Below are positions 22,236-33,147 of a stretch of 64,000 bases of DNA, piece by piece. The DNA comes from Pyropia haitanensis. Taxonomy: Eukaryota; Rhodophyta; Bangiophyceae; Bangiales; Bangiaceae. Made by a program: the position numbers and the translations under genes. The notes below the pieces were generated by a model. It was not told the origin of the DNA. It was given only the letters and a program-made list of their open reading frames with translations, and searched no databases. How positions within the stretch are numbered: position 1 is the stretch's first letter; each line of letters starts with the position of its first letter. The stretch spans positions 3,433,062 to 3,497,061 of the forward strand of contig SDUX01000005.1 in the NCBI GenBank assembly GCA_008729055.1. Reading direction: 5' to 3'.

Positions 22236-24849
22236 CGTCGATGGTGGTGGAGAGGGGGGCGGGGGGGGGGTGGGGTGGGGTGGGGGTGGGTGGCGGGGTG
22301 GCGTCGGCCGCCGTCGGTGGCGGCGCCCGCGGCGCCACCGCGCGGGCGGTGGGCGTGGCCGGGTTGCCGCCGCGCCCGTCCCTGCGGGCGCGCCGGCGGC
22401 GGGCGGCGGACCACCGCCGCGACGGCGTGGGCGGGAGGAGGGGGAGGAGCGTGCGCGGGCCAGAAAGGACACGCCGGGGCGCGAGCGCGCAGCGGCCGCC
22501 GGCGTGACGGGCGTGTGCCGACGCGGCCGCACCCCTGCCGCGGCCGACCGTGACGACGCGGCGCGGCGGCGGGGGTGCGCCACAGGGGCGGCGGCGGGCG
22601 GCGGCGGTGGCGGCCGCGGTGGCCACGCGGGCGAGGGTTGGGGTCGCCTGGCAGACGCGGCCGCGGCCGTCGGCGCCTCGCCGGCGGGCAAGGGGAACGA
22701 CGCGGCGGCGGCGGCGGCGGGGGTGGCGGCGGCGGCGGCGGCGGTGGCGGCGGCGGTGGCGGCCGCGTGCTCCAGCACGAAAAAGCACCGGGAGGCGCGG
22801 CCGCCACCGTGACGGCCGGCGGCGGGCGGTGTACACCCAACCACAGCGGCGGGAGCACCCAAGCCCAGCGGGGCAGGGGCAGCCGCTGCGGCGGCGGCGG
22901 CGCCGTCGCCACCTGCTGTTGACGGTTCCGCGGCGGCGCCGATGGAAGGCGCGTTTGAGGGGCGCCGCCGCCGTGCCGCCCTGCGGCCGCCGCGCCGCCG
23001 CGCGCGGCCGCGGCGGCCGCGGCGGGACCCGCCGGCCGGCGGCCGCGGCCGTGGCGGCGACGGCCGCGGCCTGGCGGCGAGCGGCCGGCCGCTCGTGCGG
23101 CGGCGGCGGCGGCCGACGCAAACGAGCCGCCGCTGCCGCCGCCGCTGCCGCCGTCAGCGGCGGCGGCGCCCGGCCGGCCGGCCGGCCGGCCGCCCCCACC
23201 CGCAGGCGGCACGCTGCCAGTGCACCCTGTGTCCGGCCTTTCCTACTGGCAGGCGCATACAGTGGGGCGGGTGGGGGGGGGGGGGGGGGGGTGGCTGCCG
23301 GCAATGACCAGCGGCCGCTGCCGGCGGGCCCCGTGCCTTGGCCGTACGCCACACAGACCGCGCGGCCGCTGCAGCGAGGTGGGGGATAGCCCGCCGCGAG
23401 GGCGCGGCCGCGACCACGCTGGGTGCCGCGTGCCGAGAGCGCGGGCGCCCCCTGCTCCTCCGCTGCGCTCTGCGCGCGTCTGCCGCTCTGCCGCTGAGCG
23501 AGCGGCGCGCCGCGGCGGGGGGGGGGGGGGCCCCCCCCACGCTGCCGGCCGGCAGGGGGCACGCCGCCGCCCGTGACCGCCGCAACGTTGGGCCCCGGCC
23601 CGGCGGGTGTGCGCGCCGCCGGCGGCCGCGGCGGCCGCGCGCACCCCGCCGGCGGGCGGGTCAGCCGTCGCCGCCGGCGGCGTGCCGCAGCCGCGCGCGC
23701 CACGCCGCGCGCCGCCGCCGCGGCGGCGGGGGGGGGGGGGGCCCACCGCCGGCGCGTGGCGGGCGCGCCCGCGCCGCCGCGCCGCGGCGGGCCCCCCCGT
23801 CGACGCGCCGCCGCCGGCGGCGGCGGCGGCCACAACGTTGGCGCGCCGCCGCGTGGGCGTGTCTAGGGGGTGGGGGGGGGGGGGGGGTGCCGCCGCTGGG
23901 CGTCCGCCGCCACCCGCCGCGGCAGGGCGCGCGCCGCGGCGGCTGCCGCCGCTGCCGGCCGCGCGCGTCTCGCGGCGTGCGCGGCGGCCGCCGCGGCGGG
24001 AGCGGGGGCGACGCTCGCCACGAGGGAAACCGAAAAAAAAAAAAAAAGGGAAAAAAAAAAAAAAAGAGGTAGGCGCACTGTCACGGCGGGGCGGCGGGGG
24101 AGGGGGGTGCGCCAGGGGGGCACCCACCCGCGCGGGCGCCCCCGCGGCGGCCGCCGCCGCGCCGCGCCACGCGCGCGCCCTGCCACGCCGGCCGCGGCGG
24201 CGGCGGCCGCGCGGGCGGCGGCGGCCGCGCGCGCCGCGGCGCGGCGGCGCCGTCACCACCCCCCCCGACGCGCGCCCCGCAGCCGCCGTCCAGACCCACT
24301 CCACGCTCGCAACGCCCAGCGGCGGCGACGCGGGGCAGCCGCGGCCCGACGTGCCACGCGCTGGGCGGCCAAACGACGCTGCGGCGGCGGCGGCGGCCGC
24401 ACGCAGCAGCGGCACGGCCGTCGCCGGTGCCACAGCTGTGCCGCTGCCGTGTGCATCGGCTACCATGGCAGCCGCGGTGGACGGCGTGACGCCCGCCGGC
24501 CGCGTGCGGGCGTCGACGGGGCGGCCGCCCCTGCGCACGGCCGCACCCATGCCAAAGCGCCGCGGCGGCCACGTCGGGCCGCCAGCCGCCGGCAGGACCC
24601 CGCAGCAGCGGCAGGGGTGGTCGTGCTAGACCGCCGCGGCGGCGCGCCCCAGCCGGCGCTCCCGCCCCGCCCGTCGCGGCGGCCGCGCGCGTGCGCCGCC
24701 GCCGCGCCGGCGGCCGCCGCCGCCACCGCGTCCCGCCGTCGCGACGGCGGCGACCGCGCATGCCGGCACAGCCGCCGGCCGTGGCGGGCGCGGCCCGCGC
24801 GCGGCGGCCGCCGCCACCGCGTCGGCGGGACGCGCGGCCGGCGGCGCCG

Positions 24850-24890
<41 letters not shown>

Positions 24891-25924
24891 CGCCGGCTGC
24901 GCACGCGCGCACGCGGCGGCGGTGGCGCCGCGGGTACGCGCGCGCCGCGACGCGGGCGGGCGGCGCCGCCGCGGCGCCGCGGGGGCGGACGCCCTCCCCC
25001 CCCCCCCCCCCCGCCCCAGCCCGCCGCCGTCGGCAGCCGCCGTCGGCGGCACGGGCGGCCAACACCGGCCGCCCACAGCGGGGACCGCCGCCGCTGCCAG
25101 GCAGGGGCGGCCGTCTGCTCCGCCACCCGACGGTGGTGGACGCGTCTGGCCGCCACGGGGAAACGCCGCGGCGGCGCGGGACGCCGCCCGGCGCGGGGCG
25201 GCGGGCAAGGCACACGGGCGCCACCGGCGGCGCCGCAACGGGTCGCGGCGGCCCATCGCCGCCTCCCGCCACCACACGGCGTGCCGCTCTCCCGCCCGTT
25301 GGCACGCGCGGCGTGCGCCCGCCCCCCCACCCACCGCCGCCGCGCGGCGACGCCGACGGCGGGCCGCCGCGAGCCGCCACCGCCCCCCACCGTCCCCACC
25401 GCCGCCACCACCACCGTCAGCACCCCCCCCACGCGGCGGGCGCCGCGTCGCGGCCACCGCCATCGCGTGCCGGCAGACAGGGGGGAGGGGGCGGCCGCCA
25501 GCGGCGGGCGGCTGCGCGGCACCCCACGCGCCCGCGTGGGGGCACCGACCTCGGGGCGCCGCCGCGGCGGCGGCCGCCGCCAGCGGCCGCGGCGGCGGCC
25601 GTCGCCCGCCGCTGCCAGCCGCGACGGCCGTCGCGGCCGCCGCCGCGGGGTCGGCCGCGCCCCACGCCGCGGCGGTTGCCACGGGCGGGCTGGCGGTGGG
25701 AACGGCGCTACCACCACCGGCGGGAGGCGCAGACCAGGCGTGCGTCATACGGTGGGGTGGCACCACGGGGGTGGCAGCAACAACGGCAAGGCACCAGGGG
25801 GGGGGGGGGGCGCGACACCGGGACGCACGAGCCACCCGTGGTGCCCTTTTCTCCCCCCCCCCCACCCCCCCCCCCTACTCTGCCGCCCACATCCCGCGGT
25901 GGACCCGCCGTCCCCTCCCCCCCC
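22236..25924. other. GC-extreme gene-poor block
   Basis: All six frames are open for long distances, giving Arg/Ala/Pro strings on both strands with no domain, so I call no gene. It holds G-runs (23274-23291, 23519-23530, 23730-23740, 23872-23887) and two A15-16 runs separated by GGG at 24031-24065, the only A-tracts of that length in the block. Minus-strand sequence at 22862-22690 reads as a possible leader followed by alanines, but nothing follows that I can identify. Confidence 0.45.
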
Positions 25925-26657
25925 TCACGCGTCGTCATCCTCGTCCGCGTCACTGTCAGCGTCCGCCCCAGCCGCAGACACAACAAACGACAGCCGCCCG
26001 CGGCCGGCCGGCTCGTCCCGCCGCCGCGCCCGCGCCGCCGCCGCCGCCGCCACCGCGGCGGCGGCGGGTGACCCCCCCCCCCCCGCCGCCGCCACCGGCT
26101 TCGTCACCCGCCCGCCCCGGCGGCGGGCGCCGCCGGCAGACACGCCCCGCGGCGGCCGGCCCGCCGCGGCGGCCGCGGCGTGGACGCCGCGTGCCGCGGC
26201 GCGGCGGGCGGCCGCGGTGGCCAGCAGCCGCGCCGTTGCGGCCGCGTCGGCGTCGGCGCTGGCGGCGCCGTCGCCGTCGCCGTCGCCGTCGCCGGCCGCC
26301 GCCGCCACTGCCGGCGGCACGCCCGCCGGTGAGATCCCGCCGCTACCGCCGCCGCCGCCGCCGCCGTCGCCGCCGCCGCTGCCGCCGCCGCCGCCGCCGT
26401 CGTTGTCATCGACGCGGAAGCCCGCCGAGCGCAGGGCGGCGAGCTCCCCCCCCTCCCCCGCCGCGTCCCCCCCCTCCTCGCCTTCCGCCTCCGCCTCCTC
26501 GGCGTCTCGCCGACTCGCACCAGCCGGCGCGTCGGCCGCCCGTGGCCGCCCACGGCCGCCACCGCCACCGCCACCGCCACCCCCACCCCCCCCCCGTCGC
26601 CGCCGCCCCCACCCCCACCCCCGTCGCCGCCGCCGCCGCCGTCGCCGCCGACGCCGT

Positions 26658-26689
<32 letters not shown>

Positions 26690-26703
26690 ACGCCGTCACC
26701 GTA

Positions 26704-26735
<32 letters not shown>

Positions 26736-26838
26736 CGCCGCCGCCGCGACGGAGGAACGCGGGCAGCTGGCGGACAAACTCGAGGTCGGCGCCGCGCTTG
26801 CCGCCGCCGGCGGTGCCGCCAAACGTGGGGCGGCCCAT
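25925..26838 (-). CDS. short acidic protein, DUF4604/KIAA1143-like (tentative)
   Basis: From ATG 26838 the minus strand reads MGRPTFGGTAGGG and then LEFVRQLPAFLRR. Proteins of the KIAA1143/DUF4604 group start with a similar short motif (tyrosine or phenylalanine, valine, arginine, then PAFL or PKFL). A GGC/GGT repeat region follows (26750-26540), then an acidic stretch at about 26515-26430 (DAEEAEAEGEEGGD), then LAALRSAGFRVDDND, a Gly/Ser repeat and a basic/Ala segment. It ends RLSFVVSAAGADADSDADED before TGA at 25925; an LSF-plus-acidic ending is also typical of that group. Start and end are in different frames, so one net frame change in the microsatellite is needed. Function of the family is unknown. 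The family assignment rests on short motifs and could be wrong; that a minus-strand acidic protein is encoded seems more secure. Confidence 0.5.
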
Positions 26839-28658
26839 GGGGGGCGTGCGCGCGGCGCGTCGGCCGGCGGGCGGGTGCCACCGCGGCGGGTGGGGGGAGG
26901 GGAGGGAGGGGACAAGAATGGAATGCAAGCGGGGGGAGAAGGGGGGGCACACGAAGGGTGAGAAGGCGGAGAAAAGGTGGGGGGGAGATGGGAGGGGTGG
27001 GCGCGGCGACGGAGAAGTGCCCGTCGGGGGGCAAGAGGAGGGGAGCCAGCGGGTCATGCGTCGTACTGTAAGGACTGTTCCCGTGCCCTGTATGGTAGAA
27101 GACACATTGCAGACGATGCGAGACTCCCAGATTGTCGGTGTTGACGAGCCGTACGTGGTGGGCCATGGCCGCGGCGACGGCCAGCGGCGGGGATGGTGGC
27201 GGCGCCGGCCGCCGTGGCGGCGGGACGTGAACGGCTCGCCAGCAGGGTGGCACGATCGTACAGTAGCGCCATGGCGGGCGGAAGCGGCCGGTGGCGCGGC
27301 GCGGGGCGGGAGGGGGCGCTGCAGCGGGTGCCGACGGATGGGGGATGGGCGCGTCGACAGAGCACAGCGGCGGCGGGCAGCGACGGCGCATGCGCGCTCA
27401 CCCGTGGCTGTGAGGACCACCGCCGGGAGCGACGGCGTCGGCGACGCCGGCGGCTAGAGCCGGTCCCCACCTGATGCTCCCACAGGCAGACAGGTGCGGC
27501 CGCTGCCCTGTGCGAATGGGGGGGGGCCGACTGGATACACCTGGGAGCGCCAGCGGGGAGCGTTGGCAGCTGCGCCGGCGGGTAGCCGCAGGCCCCCCCG
27601 ACGCTGGACGACACGGCAGCGTCGGCGGAACACAGCGTAGACACCGTTGCGGCGGCAGCCCCTCTTCCTCCGCCCGCCACGCCCGGCCACTGGGCGGCAG
27701 CGCCCGTGGCCAACCGCAGCACGGTCGTTGGCGTGTCGGTGTGGCCGTACGTCGGAACCGGCGAGGGGAGAACCGCGCTCGCCGAGCGGGCACGGCCGAC
27801 TGCTGCCTCCCCGCCTCTGGGGTGGAGGGGACGGCCGGGCGTGCCACAATGCCGCGGGCTGGGTGAATACAGGGGGGGGGGGGGGGGGGGGAGAAGCGCG
27901 TGTCTGCTCTCGTGGGAGCTCCCGTGGCAGGTGATGCTGCCGCCGGCGAGGAGGCAGCTGAAATGCCGGCGGCGTGGTGCGCCCCAAAGGGCCGCACCCG
28001 ACGGGGACGACGTCGACACGGGCGGCTGCAACTACCACACAGGGGTGGCGGGGAACGCGGTGCCGTTTTCCACGCCCGTCCCACCATGTATCCCACTATC
28101 TTGCGTGTGCGGTCATGGTCCCGGTCCGCCAGCCCGCGATCGTTGAGGCGGCTCATCGTACGGCCGTGGCGGCCATGGCCACTGGGCAGCGCAACGACTC
28201 GCCAATGGTGGACGGCGGCTCGAGACCGCGGCTGCGGCCGCTATGCTCCCAGCGGCCTAGGGCGGTGGTACGTCCCGTCGGCGGGGACAGGGGGCGGGGG
28301 TGGGGGAGCGTGCCGAGCGCCCGCGACGGTGACGTCAGCGGCACACTGGAGGCGGAGGCGGGCGGGCCGCGTCGGAGAGGCGCTCGTCCTCATTGTCGGA
28401 CGGCCCTCGTGAATGCCCTCCCCCCGCCTCCCCAGCAGCAGTAGCGGCATGCGTCCCCCCTCCCCCACATCAGCTATTGTCCCATCCGTGGCTGTTCGCC
28501 GTCACGGAACCGATTGAGTGCTAGACGGAGTGCGGCTGACGCTGGACGGAAAAAAAGCACGAGCATAAATTACAACGGAGCCCCTAGCGGCGCCCGCCCT
28601 CAGCGAGCCCAGTCGTTCGCACCACTATCCACATACACACACACACACACACACCGAC
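26839..28658. other. intergenic, ends in 3' region of the decarboxylase
   Basis: Open frames occur on both strands at about 27050-28440, without recognisable domains. A G20 run lies at 27872-27891. Next to the decarboxylase stop, 28540-28658 is AT-richer with a (CA)n tract, consistent with its 3' untranslated region. Confidence 0.4.
28632..28654. repeat. (CA)n microsatellite
   Basis: About ten CA dinucleotides lie just beyond the stop codon of the decarboxylase gene, in what is probably its 3' untranslated region. Confidence 0.85.
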
Positions 28659-30398
28659 CTACTTGCTAGCCATCTCCGCCTGATGCTCGTGGAGGAGCCG
28701 CGGAAAGTCCGACGACACGTACTTGTCCGTCACCACCTCAATGAGCACCCCCGTCGTCGCCGTGGACGCCGCGTCGAGCGCCGCGTCAAACTCCCCACAC
28801 GTCTTGACCGACCGCAGCAGCCAATCGCTGCAGCCCACCGCGGCGGCAACGCCCAGGTAGTCCCACCGCGCCACGTCATTGTACTCCTTTTCCGGGTCGG
28901 CGCACAGCAGCCGCTCGATGAGGTAGCCGCTGTTGTTGAGCACAAACACGACCGGCCGCAGGCCGTAGCGCGCAAACTGGCCCAGCGCTTGGACGGTCAG
29001 CTGGAGGGACCCCTCCCCCGTCACCAGCACCACCCGCGACTCGTCAGCGGCGGTGGCGGCGGTGGCCACGGCGGCGCCTAACGCGGCGGGGGTGGCCCAC
29101 CCGATGGACCCGTACAGCGACTGGTTGTGGTAGGTCGCCCGCGGCGGCAGCAGGTGGAAGGCGAGGCCCATGGAGCTCGTCCCCGTGTCCGTCACCACCA
29201 CGTCGCCGGCGCGGAGGAAGCGCGCCCACCGCGGGTAGAGCGCGTCCTTGGTAATCGCTTCGCCGCCGTGGCCGACGACGGGCGCCGCCTCGGGGCGGCT
29301 GCCGCGGCGCCAGCGGCCGGCCGGCCACGGCCGGTCGGCCAGCGCGCGGAGCACATCCCCCATCTGGACGCTCGCGTACGTCTTGCCGCCGACCGTCACC
29401 GCGTGGTGCTCAATGTGGATCGTCTTGGCCGCGTCCAGGTCCGCCGTAAACGCGCCGGTGCTCCAATCGGTCATCAGGGCGCCGACGCACAGGATGGCGT
29501 CGCTGCCCTCGACAAACGCCCGCATGTCCGGGTCCCGCAGCCCCCCACTGTAAATGCCCACATACCCGGGCAGCGCCTCGTCCAGCACCGCCTTGTCCCG
29601 AAACATTGCCGCGTGCGGCAGGCCGGCGCGGGTGACAAACGCCTCGAGGGTGCCCGCCAGGCCCGCCCGCGCGACGAGGACGCCCGGCAGCACCACCGCG
29701 GTGGCCGCCGCGTCCAGTGCGCGCACGACCGCGTCGGTGGCGGCGTGCAGCGCGTCCGCGTTGCTCGGCGGCGGCGGCAGCGGCGGCGGGGCGGCGCCGA
29801 GGACGGGCGCGGTCGCCACGTCGGTGGGGATGGCCATGTACACCGGCCGGCGGTGGTAGGTGGCGGCGTGCAGGAGGCGCTCCGTCTCGGCCGCCGCGTT
29901 CTCCGGCGTCAGCAGGGACGCGGCCGCCACGACCGGCGCGGTCATGGCCTGGAAGAGCCCAAAGTTGCCGTCGCCGAGCGTGTGGTGCACGACCGCCCGC
30001 GCCGCCCGCGTCGCGGTCGACGGCGTGCCGACGAGGTGCACGACGGGCACGTGCTCCGCGTACGCGCCCGCAATGCCGTTGAGGGCGCTCAGCTCGCCCA
30101 CCCCAAACGTTGTCACCACCACCCCGACGCCCTTGACCCGCGCGTACCCGTCCGCCGCGTACGCGGCGTTGAGCTCGTTCGAGCAGCCGACCCAGCGCAG
30201 GCCCGCCGCGTCCACCGCCGCGTCGTTGATGCCAAACGAGTAGTCGCCGGGGACGCCAAAGACGGCGCCGACGCCAATGTCCTGCAGCCGCCGCAGCACG
30301 TGCTCAATGACCGTCGCGCCCATGGTGGCCACAGCCCCGCCGCGGTGCTGTCCGCCGTTGGATGGGGGGGGGGGGGGGGAAGGGGGCGCCACCGGCAT
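28659..30398 (-). CDS. PDC: pyruvate decarboxylase (ThDP-dependent, 2-oxo acid decarboxylase family)
   Basis: This enzyme converts pyruvate to acetaldehyde and CO2 with thiamine diphosphate and Mg2+, the first step of ethanol fermentation. The 579-residue frame is intact. Visible landmarks, numbered from the first ATG: GVPGDYSFGINDA at about 48-60; the catalytic Glu in CSNELNAAYAADGYAR (Glu75); the double His in VVHHTLGDGNFGLF (138-139); and the cofactor-binding block from GEGSLQLTVQ (461) to VLNNSGYLIERL. The second cofactor aspartate of the usual GDG is Glu. An in-frame ATG 25 codons on (30323) gives about 554 residues and places Glu and the His pair at 50 and 113-114, almost the yeast numbering, so I favour 30323 as the real start; the first 25 residues are Pro/Gly-rich. 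Indolepyruvate or phenylpyruvate decarboxylase is possible, but the HH pair and overall pattern favour pyruvate. No targeting signal is obvious, suggesting a cytosolic enzyme. Confidence 0.9.
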   Translation of the reverse strand: MPVAPPSPPPPPSNGGQHRGGAVATMGATVIEHVLRRLQDIGVGAVFGVPGDYSFGINDAAVDAAGLRWVGCSNELNAAYAADGYARVKGVGVVVTTFGVGELSALNGIAGAYAEHVPVVHLVGTPSTATRAARAVVHHTLGDGNFGLFQAMTAPVVAAASLLTPENAAAETERLLHAATYHRRPVYMAIPTDVATAPVLGAAPPPLPPPPSNADALHAATDAVVRALDAAATAVVLPGVLVARAGLAGTLEAFVTRAGLPHAAMFRDKAVLDEALPGYVGIYSGGLRDPDMRAFVEGSDAILCVGALMTDWSTGAFTADLDAAKTIHIEHHAVTVGGKTYASVQMGDVLRALADRPWPAGRWRRGSRPEAAPVVGHGGEAITKDALYPRWARFLRAGDVVVTDTGTSSMGLAFHLLPPRATYHNQSLYGSIGWATPAALGAAVATAATAADESRVVLVTGEGSLQLTVQALGQFARYGLRPVVFVLNNSGYLIERLLCADPEKEYNDVARWDYLGVAAAVGCSDWLLRSVKTCGEFDAALDAASTATTGVLIEVVTDKYVSSDFPRLLHEHQAEMASK

Positions 30399-30439
30399 GG
30401 ATCAGCCCAACGGTCGCGAGGCGGCGAGACGGCGGCGGC

Positions 30440-30523
30440 GGCAGCGACGGCGGCGGCAGCGATGGCGGCGGCAGCGACGGCGGCGGCAGCGACGGCGGCG
30501 GCAGCGACGGCGGCGGCGGCGGC
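30440..30523. repeat. 12-bp minisatellite (GGCGGCAGCGAC type)
   Basis: There are about seven copies of a 12-bp unit with one or two substitutions. In the plus direction it would encode GGSD repeats, in the minus direction Ser-Leu-Pro3. It lies immediately upstream of the decarboxylase start, where it could be promoter or leader sequence. Confidence 0.85.
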
Positions 30524-30529
30524 GGCGAC

Positions 30530-31622
30530 AGCGGTGACGGCGGCGGCGACGCGGCGGCACGGCAGCGCGGCAGCGGCCGGTGCAAACGGCAAGACGCCCG
30601 CACGTCTGCGTCCCTACCCGCCGCGCGGGCACCCCCCCGCTCGACACCCGGGCACCCCCCCCACGGCCGCTCGGTCGGCAGCAGCGGCACGCGGCGGCCG
30701 CCGCCGCGGGCCACCCACCCGCCGCGCCCGCCGCGCCCGCCGCGCGCCGCGCGCCGACGCGGCCGCGGCGGCGGCCGCCGCGGCGGGGCGGCCGACTTGC
30801 ACGCCGCGCCCCGCGCAGCGACGGCGGCGGCGCGCCCGCCTCCAGCCGCCGCCCCCGCGGGCGGGCGGCCGGCGGCCACGCCGCCGCCGCGCCGCGCGGC
30901 GGCCGCGGCGGCCGCCGCGGTGGGGCGGCCGACGGGCGGCGCGGCGGGCAGGGCCACCGCGGCACCGCGGCGGGGCGGCCGCGGTGGGCCGGCGGCGGGT
31001 GCAAGCGGCGGCGACGGACAGGGCGCGCCGCGTGGCGGCCGGCCGATGGCCACTCTGCATGCGCACAGATCCCGGAAAACGCTGCGGAAGCCAAGCACCC
31101 CAGTGGGTGTCGATCCGGATCCTCGGCACGGCTCAGGCAACCCAAAGGCGCAAATCTTGCAATTACGAGAACTGTAGCCCCCCTGTGCGACCAGAGTGCT
31201 CCCCGTGACGACGTGACGACGTGACGGCGTGTGAGCCCACGACGAGGCCACACCAAACTTCATCTGGAAAACCACGATCAGAGACATACCAAAAAGCAAG
31301 TGCAAAAACAACCACCCATTGGTCGAGCACCCCCCAATGTCCACGTCACCCGCCTCCAAAATGCGTGCAGCGGCGGCACGTCGCGCACACGGCCGGCGGC
31401 GGTTTTCCGCGCGTCCGTGGCGGGAACGCGCCGCGCGCACGCGCGGCGCGAAACGGCAGCGCCGCCGCCCGCCGGCGCCGGCGCCGCACGCGGCGCCCCC
31501 CCCCCCCCCCCCCCCCCCCCGCCGTCCCGAGGCGTCGGCCCACACAACGCATCCCCCCCCCCGCGCGGCGTCGGCCGCCACGGCGGCGGGCGCGTGGGCG
31601 GACGACCCGCCCCCCGGCCGCC

Positions 31623-31655
<33 letters not shown>

Positions 31656-32480
31656 GCCGCCACGGCTTGCGGCGGGCGGGTTTTTTTCAGTGCCGTCGCC
31701 GCCGGCTTGGGCGGCGGCCGGCCGACGACCCCCCCCACACCTCACACGGGCGGCCGCCCTCCCGCCCCGCCGGTGCGGTCGGCCGCCGTCTGGGCCGCGC
31801 TCCGCTCCTCCGCGGCCGCGGCCGCCCACCGGGGTCCCCGCCACGCCCGCGCTTGGCGCCGTCCACCCGACGGCGCGCCGCCGCGGCGGCCGCCCCCCCT
31901 CCTCCCCCCCCATCCGTCGCCACCGCCGTCCGCTCCCGCCCCGCGACGCGAACGTCGCCACCGCCCGCACGGCAACGCCCCCCGCCGCCGCCGCCGGCGC
32001 CGCCCGCACGACGAGGCCGCCGCCCACGTCGACGACGCCAACGCCCGCACGACAAGGCCCCTCCCACGCCGACCGCGCCGTTGCGGTGGCGGCCGCCCTC
32101 CCCCTCCCGCCCCGGCCGTCCGCGTCCGTACCGCCGCTACCCACCGCCAGCGGCGGCCGCTGCCGCGCACGTGCCGCCGCTGGATTGGTGCCCCCCTATT
32201 GCGTCCGCATCGGCGCCCCCCCCCCGCATAACTTTTGGATGCCGACGCGCTTTCCCCCCCCTGCGGCCATCACTTGTTCTCCGCACCCCGCTGCCCGCCC
32301 GCACCCTCCCCACTTCCCGCCCGCCTCTATCCCCTGACACCCGCCTCTATCCCCTGACACCCGCCGCTTCCCCGCGTGCCTGCCGCCCCCTCCCCCCCCG
32401 CCCCCCCCGTAGCCGCCCTGTCCGCTCCCCTGCCCGCGGTGCTCTCCCCCCACCCACCCTCCGCACGCCCGCTTTCGGAG
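30530..32480. other. GC-rich intergenic stretch
   Basis: 30560-31070 and 31370-32270 are GC-extreme and open on both strands without recognisable domains; a C-run lies at 31497-31520. 31070-31350 is AT-richer and may hold regulatory sequence. At 32318-32360 a 20-bp sequence ending CCCCTGACA is repeated in direct tandem. Confidence 0.4.
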
Positions 32481-32968
32481 ATGGCGCCGCCAGCGGCGTC
32501 CCCCCCCCCCCCCCCGCCGCCGCGGCGGCCTGCTGGCCCACCGCCGACGCCGACGCCGACGCCGACGTGGACGGCCCGTGGTCCCACGCCGGCGACCTCG
32601 CCGCCGCGTACCAGGCGTACATGCACACGCGGCGGGCGGTCGACGCGGCCGACGCCGCGGGGGGGGCGGCGCCCCCGCGGGGGGGTGACCGCCACGGCCG
32701 GCGGCGGCGGCGGCGGCGGCGGCGGTGGTTGGAGCTGGGGGGGGGGGGGGGGGGGGGGGCTGCGGCGGTGGCGGCCGCGGCGGTGGCGGCGGCGGCGGTG
32801 GCGACGCGGGGGGGGGGGGCGGGGGGGGGGTGGGGTGGGGGGGGGGCAGTGGTGCTGGGGGGTGGGCAGCGGCGGCGGCGGCGACCGCCCCCGCCGCCAC
32901 GGTCGTCGCCGCCGCCTCGATGTGCCGGCCGCCCGCGGCGGCGGCGGTGGGGGCGGCGGCGTCGGCGT

Positions 32969-33008
<40 letters not shown>

Positions 33009-33147
33009 CGCCCCGCCTCGCGGCGGCGGTGGTGGTAGCGGCGGCGGCGGCGGCGCCAAGCGCCCGCTGCCGGCCGCCGACGGCCGCCGGGCGGTGAAGC
33101 GGCGTGCCGCGGTCGAGGCTGACGGGGACGTGGTTATGTGCGTATGA
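32481..33147 (+). CDS. small hypothetical protein with basic tail (frame broken at C-run)
   Basis: ATG 32481 starts MAPPAASPPPPPP. After the C16 run at 32500-32515 a different frame reads ADADVDGPWSHAGDLAAAYQ followed by AYMHTRRAVDAADAAGGA, a plausible soluble helix. A Gly/Ala-rich middle with two G-runs (about 32738-32838) follows, and a third frame ends with AKRPLPAADGRRAVKRRAAV, then EADGDVVMCV and a stop at 33147. The KR-rich stretch could be a nuclear localisation signal. I recognise no family. The three segments agree in strand and in composition with coding sequence but require two frame changes, both at homopolymers. The gene would encode about 220 residues. A T-rich TATATAT stretch at 33333-33339 lies beyond it and may belong to the 3' side. 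Confidence 0.45.

Noticed and set aside
23870..26961. Long plus-strand open frames of 733 and 756 residues
   Set aside because: Arg/Ala/Pro low complexity; their 3' part overlaps antisense to the acidic minus-strand protein, which is better supported.
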